Source: Akkermansiaceae bacterium
GTDB taxonomy: Bacteria; Verrucomicrobiota; Verrucomicrobiia; Verrucomicrobiales; Akkermansiaceae
Assembly: GCA_026421245.1 (NCBI GenBank)
Contig: JAPKDJ010000023.1
Coordinates: forward strand, 1 to 57,189
DNA length: 57,189 bases
Direction of reading: 5' to 3'
Shown piece after piece: positions 39,001-46,487 of the stretch; within the stretch, counting starts at the first letter, position 1, and the number at the start of each line of letters is the position of its first letter. Below the pieces are notes generated by a model. That model saw nothing but the letters and a program-made list of their open reading frames with translations. It was not told the origin of the DNA and made no database searches. The translations under genes and the position numbers were made by a program.

Positions 39001-41681
39001 CCTGGTGTCGGATTGCCGGTGACAGTGCCCGGATCGGGAGTCTTGAGTTCGGCATCGATGGAAAAATCGCTGCTCCCCGCAGTCGCGTTGAGGGCATGAA
39101 CCGCGATGATATTGCTGCCACCGACGAGAACGTTGCTGGCATTGTTGACCAAAAATTCCTCCCAAGCCGCCTCGTGGTTTGTCCCGGTATCATTGAAGAC
39201 CTTGTCGCCCCCGGTAACGGCAACCCGGCCTACTTCCTGCCCGTTGATCCAGACGATGGCGCCATCGTCGCAATAAACTCTCACGAGTAGGCGCGAAGGG
39301 ATTTGATCGGCTGGAACCGTAAAGCTTTTGCGGAGATAAACGGTATTGTAACCGTTTTGCATATCTCTAAGCACGGTGACATCATCACCGTCGCCGTATC
39401 CAATGGGAGTGCCTCCGGAAAGCCAGGTGACATCTTCGGAAAAGCTGAGTTCGCGCCACGCGCTGATTGGGGTGGAGGCTTCACTCGAGCCCTTGCGATA
39501 TTTCCAAGTGGACCCGGTGGGAAGGTAGGTCACTTCGGGGCCAACGGGTCCGGTTCCCGAACTTCGCCAGGACGCTCCCAGATCATTGTCGAGTGCCGGA
39601 TGGATGAGTTCCATCGAGGCTCCAGTTCCCCGGGCTGCACTGGGCCAAGGGAACCCGGCCTTGTAGTCCACGCGATCAACTTCAGCTCCACCATTGTCGA
39701 GCAAACGCAGGTCATCGCCTTCCACACTCAAACTCCCGGTGTATTGATGCGAAGTGGCCACTCCAAACTTCGATTGCATAGTCGCGATCTCCTCGGCAAT
39801 CACGAGGTAGGCACCGGGAACGAGCGAGGTGCCATTTGGGAAAACAAAGTTCCCCACCCCAACAAGCGACCATCCGGAGAGATCGACCGCAAGGTCACCT
39901 GCATTGTAGAGCTCAACAAACTCCGCAGCTTCAGTTTTGGGATCAGCATCATAGTGAACCTCGTTGATGACGACGCCTAATGCCGTCGCCGCAGTCGTGA
40001 TGAACGATTGGGAATCGGGAGCCCAACTCACCCCTGCGCTGTTCTGAGCGCGAACACTGAAGTAGTAGGTCGTTTCCGGAGCGAGCAAGGAAACCGTCTT
40101 GGAAAAGTCGCCGGCATCGGAACCAGCAGACGCGCTTCTCTCCCATGACGCGGGGTTCGTTCCACCATCACTCGTGCCGTAGTAGAAGATCAAACTTGGA
40201 GTATCACTGCCGGTATCTGTGACCGTACCCTCAAGTCGGGCGGAAGATCCGGTTATGTTTGTAGCTCTCCGATTGACGACGCTGGCTGGAATCGCAACGG
40301 GCGTCGTGAAGCTACCACTGGCCGACGCCCAAGTGTCTCCTCCGGCGTTCAAGGCGAAAGCCCGGAAAAAGTAAACCGTGCCATCGGTCAATCCGTTCAC
40401 CTCGGCGGTTTGGCTTCCAGCCGTCGTTCCCAAACTCACGCTGCCCTGCCATCCTCCCGCATTCGTTCCTCCGTCCGACGGGCCATAGAAAATGGTGACG
40501 GTGGGGTCCTCGCCTCCGGTGGAAGTGACTTGCGCACCGAGAGTGACCGAATTTGCCTCAACATTCTGTGCCGCCAGATTCGAAACGGCGGGATCCAGCG
40601 GAAGAGTGGTGAAGGTTTCCGTTTCGGAAGCCCAACTCGCGCCTCCGGCATTATCCGCCTTTGTCCCAAAGTAGTAGGTCGTTGCTGGAAGCAATCCGGT
40701 GACATTGGTGAAAAAGTTTCCTGATTGAGTTCCGGGAAGCATCACTGAGCTGTCCCAAGACTCCTCGTTTTGTCCGCCGTCTTCGTCACCATAATAGATC
40801 GTGACGGTTGGAGCAGCTATTCCTTCGTCAGTCACCACCCCGTTCAGAGTCGCACTCAATGGCGTGATGGCATCTGCCCGAGTGACGTTCAAACCAGCAA
40901 GATCGGTGTTCGCTCCACTTAGGTCGGTGGCCGGAGATCCCGCGGCAAGGGTTGCGATTTCGGCCGGGGTCAAAAAGCTCGCCCAGACTGCAAACTCATC
41001 GATGCGCCCGCCGAAGCCGTTGTTTGTTCCAGCCGGCTCAGCCCCAATCATGAGCTGCCCGCTGAAAGTGGGGATAGCCGTGGCCCCGGAGGTCTGTTCA
41101 TCAAGCATCGCGCCATCAATCCAGATTTGCTTTATTCCTCCGCCAACTTGCAAAACGACATGCTTCCATTGGTTCAAAGTCGAAGTCCCTAGCGAAACAC
41201 TTCTACGATTTGCAGCGCCACAACAGGCACCTCCGTGATCAAAGTAGGCATTGGAATTTCCCCAGGGAAGATGTGCCTGGAAGCCACGATTTCCTCCGCC
41301 GCTGGAGGCCACAATTCCAAAGGACGTGCTCGAAGCATTCCCACCGCCCCCATTGCCCAGGTTGTATTGCCAAAAACTCACCGCCATGGCGTTGTTCGTC
41401 GTCGCAGCGGAAAAATCGACGATCGCGTCGGCACGCGCTCCGTTTCCGGAAGCCCCGACATCGAGCGCCCGGTCACCCACCGCGCTACTGAAACCTTGGG
41501 TATCCCCACTGATTTGGCCTCCTCCGTTCAAGGTGGCATTGGCACCATTACCCGACTGGTCTGTTGATTGCCCATTGAAATTGTAGTAAGCCAAGAGCTC
41601 GGATCCTTCCAAACGAGGCCCTGAACAAAGCAGGGCAAAAACCAGCACGGGAAGCCTCGCGAATTGAGAAAAAAAAATCAT
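36036..41681 (-). CDS. giant LamG / Fn3-like / lamin-tail / CotH-kinase exoprotein
   Basis: The 1881-residue product has a signal peptide (MIFFSQFARLPVLVFALLCS). Domains in rough order: LamG (about 28-250, start LLAYYNFNGQSTDQSGN); three Fn3-like repeats (about 265-565); lamin-tail domain (about 570-680, VVINEVHYDADPKTEAAEFV); a jelly-roll module (about 735-900, VYLRKSFTVPADQIPSRLLV); a cadherin- or Ig-like unit (PPAIRQVNHTPEQPAGGDEV); a CotH kinase-like domain (about 1080-1420, DFWGLYQAIEHPDGRFLDE and WRVIPWDLDMMY); a second lamin-tail (about 1630-1730, GLVISEVMYHPAGDELLEYV); and the tail with DSDLDEIPAIVEYVTG. CotH relatives are secreted atypical kinases; the Asp in PWDLD is the expected metal ligand. 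Substrate unknown. The combination suggests a surface or released glycan-interacting protein. Confidence 0.88.
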   Translation of the reverse strand: MIFFSQFARLPVLVFALLCSGPRLEGSELLAYYNFNGQSTDQSGNGANATLNGGGQISGDTQGFSSAVGDRALDVGASGNGARADAIVDFSAATTNNAMAVSFWQYNLGNGGGGNASSTSFGIVASSGGGNRGFQAHLPWGNSNAYFDHGGACCGAANRRSVSLGTSTLNQWKHVVLQVGGGIKQIWIDGAMLDEQTSGATAIPTFSGQLMIGAEPAGTNNGFGGRIDEFAVWASFLTPAEIATLAAGSPATDLSGANTDLAGLNVTRADAITPLSATLNGVVTDEGIAAPTVTIYYGDEDGGQNEESWDSSVMLPGTQSGNFFTNVTGLLPATTYYFGTKADNAGGASWASETETFTTLPLDPAVSNLAAQNVEANSVTLGAQVTSTGGEDPTVTIFYGPSDGGTNAGGWQGSVSLGTTAGSQTAEVNGLTDGTVYFFRAFALNAGGDTWASASGSFTTPVAIPASVVNRRATNITGSSARLEGTVTDTGSDTPSLIFYYGTSDGGTNPASWERSASAGSDAGDFSKTVSLLAPETTYYFSVRAQNSAGVSWAPDSQSFITTAATALGVVINEVHYDADPKTEAAEFVELYNAGDLAVDLSGWSLVGVGNFVFPNGTSLVPGAYLVIAEEIATMQSKFGVATSHQYTGSLSVEGDDLRLLDNGGAEVDRVDYKAGFPWPSAARGTGASMELIHPALDNDLGASWRSSGTGPVGPEVTYLPTGSTWKYRKGSSEASTPISAWRELSFSEDVTWLSGGTPIGYGDGDDVTVLRDMQNGYNTVYLRKSFTVPADQIPSRLLVRVYCDDGAIVWINGQEVGRVAVTGGDKVFNDTGTNHEAAWEEFLVNNASNVLVGGSNIIAVHALNATAGSSDFSIDAELKTPDPGTVTGNPTPGAANSVASPTLSDAPPAIRQVNHTPEQPAGGDEVKVTALITDPDGVGPVTLSYQTLDPGSYIRKSDGAFDSGWIDVPMVDDGTAGDISAGDSVFTATMPPALQIHRRVIRYRINLEDAVGNEIRVPYADDEQPNFSYFIYDGVPSWTAAKQPGSTAAQTISAEVMGNTQPVYHLIANSTDVSNSQYSNGSDGVRMWGTLVYEGHVYDHIQFYNRGEASTYVSGKNKWRFKFNRTHDFKARNAYGERYRTSWKTLNFNSCASPWLSSQRGVAGLNEMVPHRLYQLASVTGSKTHHVHFRVIDGSAEAPFSQYTGDFWGLYQAIEHPDGRFLDEHGLADGNVYKIQGGGGDKKNQGPAQVENSSDWNTFYAASANLNTVAWWRENFHLESYYSFRAINRATGNVDLRDTTNYYFYHEPTADQWRVIPWDLDMMYAPVKHVWSGVIRADRCLDHAEIRLGFRNRCRELGDLLFSDINRGGGHAAQLVEEISQFVNPSGVPLTMVDADEFMWSYHPQTRGGHRGPWYVPSKFETGLQTNYSRTIPTADHEGFQQNIIDYMYDVDPTPFAVNDRDEDGYGWGYLAQEAADSAIPNTPTITYTGGGGFSADSLSFQSSVFSDPQGSGTFASIEWRIGEIYNPSTLGYLAGDPWKYEIEDVWSATGATAVSIPTSALRPGKTYRARVRHFDDSGRSSHWADPIEFIAGDPNVTPYRNGLVISEVMYHPAGDELLEYVELHNVGGAALNLNGVRFTKGIDFDFPEGSTIGPGAYLLIVADRPSFEAKYGVGFPIAGQWETGDRLSNGGEDLKLSLGQGTSIHEFAYDDISPWPTAADGAGYSLTMGCPVSGIDHAVSDNWRASVSLDGSPGTSDSVSLDDWLTLHGLSPGDELRDSDLDEIPAIVEYVTGTDPNLHNGNLITVEMVDGKLQFSYERSRSACGVMVETEFSDDLLTWSPGGVVSASSLAGGKDLVIISSPLPAGSRKFARLRVVTIP
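39990..40890 (-). repeat. three tandem Fn3-like coding repeats of about 100 residues
   Basis: Within the giant exoprotein three units recur at a spacing of about 305 bases. Each has a T-L/R-L-x-G-x-V-T start, then PTVTIYYGDEDGGQNEESWD, PTVTIFYGPSDGGTNAGGW or PSLIFYYGTSDGGTNPASWE, and ends TTYYFGTKADNAGG, VYFFRAFALNAGG or TTYYFSVRAQNSAG followed by a SWA and a F-T/I-T-T end. They differ enough to be old duplications. Confidence 0.8.
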
Positions 41682-41704
41682 GGAAATGATGGGGGGCCGG
41701 CATA

Positions 41705-41733
41705 TTGACAGGCAACACCGTCTTTCCTAGAAC
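41705..41733 (+). promoter_or_regulatory. candidate sigma70-type promoter
   Basis: TTGACA (41705-41710), a 17-base spacer, and TAGAAC (41728-41733), four of six matches to TATAAT. It points to the short frame at 41744. Verrucomicrobial promoter consensus is not something I can verify here. Confidence 0.35.
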
Positions 41734-41743
41734 TAGTTCCATA

Positions 41744-41824
41744 ATGATGAAACCGCCTCAATACATTTTATCGGCGGCCGTGGCGACCGGCCTCTCCACC
41801 CAGAGCCTTCAACCAGCATCCTGA
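41744..41824 (+). CDS. 26-codon signal-peptide-like mini-ORF, possibly an N-terminal remnant
   Basis: MMKPPQYILSAAVATGLST then QSLQPAS and stop. The short basic start and hydrophobic run resemble a signal peptide, and a promoter-like pair of boxes lies just upstream with a predicted transcript start only a few bases before the ATG. The rest of the gap up to the sulfatase stop at 41899 holds nothing recognisable. It may be the surviving 5' end of a deleted exoprotein gene, a leader peptide, or chance. Confidence 0.25.
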   Translation: MMKPPQYILSAAVATGLSTQSLQPAS

Positions 41825-41898
41825 TACTTCTCACTGGATTCGTTGTTCTCCGCCTTCGGCTCTAACCCACCTTCAGAAACTCGATTTCATCAAAAACG

Positions 41899-43365
41899 TC
41901 AGTAAGCTCCGTTTGTTTTAAACATCTCCTTTTTGGACGGACGAGGCCGCTTGCGGACCGAGTGGTCGGGAGCACCGGTTTGGCGGTCGAATTCGTCGGG
42001 CGTGCGCGTTGAAGGAAGGTAGTCGTTGGAGTCTTTGAACTGCTTTTTAAGGGCCGCTTTCAACTCCGTGAGGATCGCCTTATGCTTTTCATTCCCGACC
42101 AGATTAGTGAGTTCGAAGGGGTCGTTCCTGAGATCGTAGAGTTCGAATTCAGCTCGAGGGTTGGAAAGGCAACGTTGCTGGGCGGAGTTGAGTTTATTTT
42201 CCTTCTTAAGGCGCTGGATAGTCGTCCAAGTGGGGCTGCGTCCAGCATCGGCGGAAGGAGTATTGGGAAGATCAGAGTAAGTGTTGTGGATGAGTTTCCA
42301 CCGTTGGGTCGCCACAGCACGTCCGTGGTCTTCGTAGTCATGCCAGTGGTCCTCGGCGAAAACGTATTGCCGGGTGGTGGTGGTGGGGTTTTTGAGGGTT
42401 GGAAGAAACGAAGTGCCTTCGAAAGTTTCGGCACTCTCAAGGCCGGCAAGTTGGGAAATGGTGGGGGCGATATCGACGGAGGAAACGAGACTGGTGGTTC
42501 GCAGGCCTGGCTTGATGGTGGCCGGCCACTTCACGATCCACGGCGTGCGTATGCCACCGTCGTAGAGAGTGGTTTTATCGCCGGGAAAAGGACGGCCGTT
42601 ATCGCTGATAAAGAGAATGAGAGTGTTCTCGGCGACCTTTTGCTTTGTAAGTTCAGCGACAACCTTGCCGACGTATTGATCAAGACGTCCAATCTCGTCG
42701 TAGTAAAGCCGGTAGTCTTCGCGGACTTCCGGAGTGTCGGGCATGTAGGGAGGAATGCGAATGTCAGCGGTCTTGTGAGGAGGTTCAAGAGCTCCGTCCT
42801 CATACGCGCGATGAGGATCGAGGGCGGCCAGCCAAAGGAAAAAGGGTTTCTCCTTGGGACGATTCTGAAGAGTGGAGACCCACGCTTCACAACCACTAGG
42901 TGATTTGGCGACCATCTTGCCGGGCTTGGCATCGGTTCCGGTCGGAAGAATAAAACCGGCGGTCGAAGCTTCAAAAACATCGTTGAAACGATCTTTCACG
43001 GCTTCGCCGAGGTGCCATTTCCCGGCGGCTGCAGTGTAGTATCCGGCGGACTTGAGTTGCTCGACGAAAGTGAGGGACTCGGCGGGGAGCGGCCAGTGAA
43101 GTTGTTCCGCTCCCGTATTGTGTGGATATCGGCCGGTGATGATACTGGCGCGACTGGGACTGCAAGAGTTCGCAGTGAGATAGGCGTGCTGGAAAGTGAG
43201 CCCGGACTTGGCGAGAGCGTCGATGTTTGGGGTTTTGATGGAAGGATGCCCGTAGGTGCCGCAATCGTCCCAGTTCATGTCATCGGCGATGATGAGGATA
43301 ATGTTTGGCTGGTCCGCTGCGACAAGCGGACCGAGGAGCAAGAGGAACAGAGAGAAGGTTTTCAT
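41899..43365 (-). CDS. secreted sulfatase, heparan-N-sulfatase-like
   Basis: The 488-residue protein has a short signal peptide (MKTFSLFLLLLGPLVAA), PNIILIIADDMNWDDCGTYG (20-39), SCSPSRASIITG with Cys68, GKWHLGEAV, WLAALDPHRAYEDGA and FISDNGRPFPGDKTTLYDGG. The short metal-site block DNGRPFPGDK and the NTG-x-EQLHWPLP text fit N-sulfoglucosamine-sulfohydrolase-type S1 enzymes. The C-terminus is basic (RKRPRPSKKEM). Its ATG shares one base with the TAA of the upstream sulfatase (TAATG), so the two are translationally coupled. Third gene of a three-sulfatase minus-strand operon. Confidence 0.92.
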   Translation of the reverse strand: MKTFSLFLLLLGPLVAADQPNIILIIADDMNWDDCGTYGHPSIKTPNIDALAKSGLTFQHAYLTANSCSPSRASIITGRYPHNTGAEQLHWPLPAESLTFVEQLKSAGYYTAAAGKWHLGEAVKDRFNDVFEASTAGFILPTGTDAKPGKMVAKSPSGCEAWVSTLQNRPKEKPFFLWLAALDPHRAYEDGALEPPHKTADIRIPPYMPDTPEVREDYRLYYDEIGRLDQYVGKVVAELTKQKVAENTLILFISDNGRPFPGDKTTLYDGGIRTPWIVKWPATIKPGLRTTSLVSSVDIAPTISQLAGLESAETFEGTSFLPTLKNPTTTTRQYVFAEDHWHDYEDHGRAVATQRWKLIHNTYSDLPNTPSADAGRSPTWTTIQRLKKENKLNSAQQRCLSNPRAEFELYDLRNDPFELTNLVGNEKHKAILTELKAALKKQFKDSNDYLPSTRTPDEFDRQTGAPDHSVRKRPRPSKKEMFKTNGAY

Positions 43366-44747
43366 TATTTGGTGATGAGGGTCCCGAAGGCGTCGACCTC
43401 AATTCGAGCGGCGGCCGAAATGGGGGGCTGCATCATGGTTGCGATGACTTTTTGGAGCTTGGTTTTGGCAGTTTGGGCTTCGAGGGAAAGGCTCTTGGGA
43501 TCAAGGAGTTCTTCTTTGTAGTCGAGTCCATCGATCGCGAAGAGTCGGCCGTCGGAGAAAAGTTTGTAGTTGTGATCGAGGGCGAAGATGGAGCGAGTGA
43601 AAGCCATCTTGTCCCAGCCTGGCCTGGGGTCATACCAGAAGAAGGCCCAATCGCGGGGGCGGTCACCGGGATACTTGTGAAGCGCGGGAGCGAAGGAGAC
43701 GCCGTCGTGTTGCCAGTTTGCAGGAACCTTCTTTCCGGCGAGTTCGGCGAGGGTGGGAAGAAAGTCGGAAGGCTCTACCAGCTGGGAGTTAATAGCAGGC
43801 CGAATTTTTCCGGGCCAATTGGCAATGAGGGGGACGCGGATTCCGCTTTGAATAGGCTCGGCTTTGCCGCCTTTCACAAGCTTCCCATTGAGGTGGGAGG
43901 TGACGGATTTGTTCGTGCCGTTGTCGGAATAAAAAAGGATGAGAGTTTCATCGCGGAGCCCCAGTTTTTCGATCCCATCGACAACTCGACCAACGACGGT
44001 GTCCATATAGGAGACCATGTCAGGGAAGTATTTGTCATCTTCCTCGAGGCGCTTGGACGGGTCTTCATTCCAGATCTTGGAATGAGGGGTTGGATTGACG
44101 GGCCAATGCGGAAGGGCCATCGGGTAGTAAACGAAGGCCTTCTCGTCTTTATTCTCTTCGAGGAATTTGAGGAGGAACTCAACCGAGAGGTCCTCACCGT
44201 ATTTGCCGTCCACTTGCTTGTAGAGGGTTCCGTTTTGAAGATAGGTGGGATTGGCGTAGCGGGAACCTTTGTCCTCGGTGTGAAGGGAGTGAAAGAGCGA
44301 GTATTCGTGGAAGCCTGCGTCCTTTGGATGCATCCCGGTGCCGCGGCGCTGATCGGCGTTGGGGAAATCAACGGGATCATACGACTGAAGCTGCCACTTG
44401 CCGGCGATGCATGTCCGATAGCCGAATGACTGCATGAGATGGCCAAAGGTTTTCTCTTCGGGCGGGAGGATCCCAAAACAGGTCCAGTTGCGATGGTTCT
44501 CTTTGCCCGTCATGATTTCGAGCCGGGTGGGAGAGCAAAGGGGCTGCGAGTAGGCGTGCGTAAAACGGAGGCCGGTGGCAGCGAGCTGATCAAGTCGCGG
44601 CGTTTTGTAGTCTGATCCGCCGTAACAACCTAGCCCCTCCAGACCAATGTCATCAGCCATGATGAGGACCACTTTATTGGGGGGCATGGGATGCCCGGCC
44701 AGACTGACGAGGGTGGCGGCGGCAAAAATGGCGAGGGCGCGAAGCAT
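43365..44747 (-). CDS. secreted sulfatase
   Basis: The 460-residue protein has a signal peptide (MLRALAIFAAATLVSLAG), NKVVLIMADDIGLEGLGCYG (24-42), LCSPTRLEIMTG with Cys71, GKWQLQSYD, VYYPMALPHWPVNPTP and FYSDNGTNKSVTSHLNG. The D-I-G-x-E and GKWQL features group it with the sulfatase at 19019-20410. Length is normal. It is the middle gene of the three-sulfatase operon, 40 bases after the upstream stop and overlapping the downstream start by one base. Confidence 0.92.
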   Translation of the reverse strand: MLRALAIFAAATLVSLAGHPMPPNKVVLIMADDIGLEGLGCYGGSDYKTPRLDQLAATGLRFTHAYSQPLCSPTRLEIMTGKENHRNWTCFGILPPEEKTFGHLMQSFGYRTCIAGKWQLQSYDPVDFPNADQRRGTGMHPKDAGFHEYSLFHSLHTEDKGSRYANPTYLQNGTLYKQVDGKYGEDLSVEFLLKFLEENKDEKAFVYYPMALPHWPVNPTPHSKIWNEDPSKRLEEDDKYFPDMVSYMDTVVGRVVDGIEKLGLRDETLILFYSDNGTNKSVTSHLNGKLVKGGKAEPIQSGIRVPLIANWPGKIRPAINSQLVEPSDFLPTLAELAGKKVPANWQHDGVSFAPALHKYPGDRPRDWAFFWYDPRPGWDKMAFTRSIFALDHNYKLFSDGRLFAIDGLDYKEELLDPKSLSLEAQTAKTKLQKVIATMMQPPISAAARIEVDAFGTLITK

Positions 44748-44787
44748 AGCTGGAATAGGATTAAGATTAGCTACCCGGAGACTCCCC

Positions 44788-46173
44788 CTACTTTTCAGAT
44801 TTCAATCTAAAGGAACGATTCTCGGAAGGAGTCCGAGCCTGATCCATGAGAGTGATGAGTTCGGCAACTTTCCCCGAGTTCTTTTCAGCAAGGTTGGTTT
44901 TTTCGGCAAGATCGTTCCCGATGTTGTAGAGCTCGGCACGCGGGTTGGCGTCCTTGTTGGTGTTGAAAAGAATCAGCTTCCAGTTTCCCTTGAGGATGGA
45001 GCGTTTGCCACCCGCTTCGAAAAACTCCCAGTAGAGGTAATCGTGTTTCTTTTGATCCCCCCCGCCAAGGAGAGTGGGAACGAGCGAGTGCCCATCGGTG
45101 TCTTTCTGGGTTTCAGCGCCGGAGAGTTCACGAACGGTGGGTGAAATATCCCAGAAGGCGGAAGGATGATCAGTGGTTTGGCCCGGCTGAATCTTGCCTG
45201 GCCACCATGCAATCATGGGAACACGAACGCCACCTTCGTAGAGATCACGCTTCCCACCACGAAGAAGGCCGCTGGAGTTGAAGCTTTCCATTTTATGACC
45301 GCCTTCGCGCATCGCTCCATTATCGCTGGCGAACATCACGAGGGTATTTTCGGCGATCCCCAGTTCCTCAAGTTTTTTCATCAAGAGTCCGACGTTGTGA
45401 TCCATGTAAGAAATCATGGCCGCGAAAGTGGTCTTTGGTTCGCGCTCGTATGAGTAGTGAGGATGCTTTTCGCGGGGGGGGAGAAGTTTTTCCTTGAGAA
45501 TGGGACGGTATTTTTCCTTCCACTCTTCCTTGGCACGGAGGCTGGCGTGGGGAACCTGAAGGGCGAGATGGAGAAAGAAGGGGCCGTCTTTTTGCTTCTC
45601 GATATAATTGAGGGCTTCCCCTGTTACGACCTCGGACGAGTAATGATCGCCGTCATGGAGGGTGTTATTCGGGTAGGTGACCTTTTCGGTATTCCGCCAG
45701 AGGTAGTTGGGGTAGTAAAAGTGGGCAGCCGTGTGCGAAGTGTAGCCAAAGAAGTAATCGAACCCCTTGTCGAGAACGAGAGCGGCATCGTCGGTATTGC
45801 AGCCAAGGCCTGACTTCCCGATGAGAGCCGTGTGATAGCCGACTCTTTTAAGGGCAGCGGGGAAGATCGGATCGTGGGGATCGCGACGCATCTGAAGGCT
45901 GCCATTTCCACGGACATAGGTGTGGCCGGTGTGCATCCCTTGAAGAAGGCAGCTGCGGGACGGGGCACAGACGGTGCTCCCGGAGTAGTGTTGCGTGAAG
46001 CGAATTCCCTCGGCCGCCATGCGATCAAGGTTGGGCGTCTTGATGACTTTTTGTCCGTAGCAGCCGAGGTCGCCGTAGCCAAGGTCGTCGGCAAGAATGT
46101 AGATGACATTTGGTTTGCTGGCCGACACAGGGAGCAGGAGCGCAAATGCAAGGATGGAGATGAGACGTTTCAT
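44788..46173 (-). CDS. secreted arylsulfatase A-type sulfatase
   Basis: The 461-residue protein has a signal peptide (MKRLISILAFALLLPVSAS), PNVIYILADDLGYGDLGCYG (21-40), VCAPSRSCLLQG with Cys69, the GKSGLG segment where most S1 enzymes have GKWHLG, HLALQVPHASLR and FASDNGAMREGGHK. These are typical of the arylsulfatase-A branch. The ATG at 46173 was chosen because it starts the signal peptide; 27 open codons upstream are not signal-like. It is the first gene of the three-sulfatase operon. Confidence 0.92.
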   Translation of the reverse strand: MKRLISILAFALLLPVSASKPNVIYILADDLGYGDLGCYGQKVIKTPNLDRMAAEGIRFTQHYSGSTVCAPSRSCLLQGMHTGHTYVRGNGSLQMRRDPHDPIFPAALKRVGYHTALIGKSGLGCNTDDAALVLDKGFDYFFGYTSHTAAHFYYPNYLWRNTEKVTYPNNTLHDGDHYSSEVVTGEALNYIEKQKDGPFFLHLALQVPHASLRAKEEWKEKYRPILKEKLLPPREKHPHYSYEREPKTTFAAMISYMDHNVGLLMKKLEELGIAENTLVMFASDNGAMREGGHKMESFNSSGLLRGGKRDLYEGGVRVPMIAWWPGKIQPGQTTDHPSAFWDISPTVRELSGAETQKDTDGHSLVPTLLGGGDQKKHDYLYWEFFEAGGKRSILKGNWKLILFNTNKDANPRAELYNIGNDLAEKTNLAEKNSGKVAELITLMDQARTPSENRSFRLKSEK

Positions 46174-46487
46174 GGAATCTTTGGGAGAAGGTAGGATGTT
46201 TGGATGGGGATGGGGAACTACGAAAACGGTAAACGAAAAAACTCTTCGATTCATTGATCTCTTGAAATCAAAGCGGAAGGGCTGAAACAGAGGGCATCGA
46301 TCACTTTTCCAATCGAGTCCGCCTTCCTTTTGACCTCTTTGCTGGGTTGCTCATCCTGAGCCCCAAGCAGCTCCTTTTCTGAGGATGGACGGCAGCCGAA
46401 TCTGGTGATCTTTTGGGCCGAGTTCCTGACGGGGCGCTATCATTTCGGAACGGGCGTGAGCGAGGGAACGGGCCGAGCTCCCCATCT
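46174..46487. other. intergenic gap, no gene seen
   Basis: Between the exoprotein stop at 46488 and the sulfatase start at 46173, both on the minus strand; it should carry the promoter of the three-sulfatase operon. No family-like frame, repeat or clear terminator was found. Confidence 0.5.

Noticed and set aside
43305..44429. 374-codon plus-strand frame
   Set aside because: Shadow of the sulfatase at 43365-44747.
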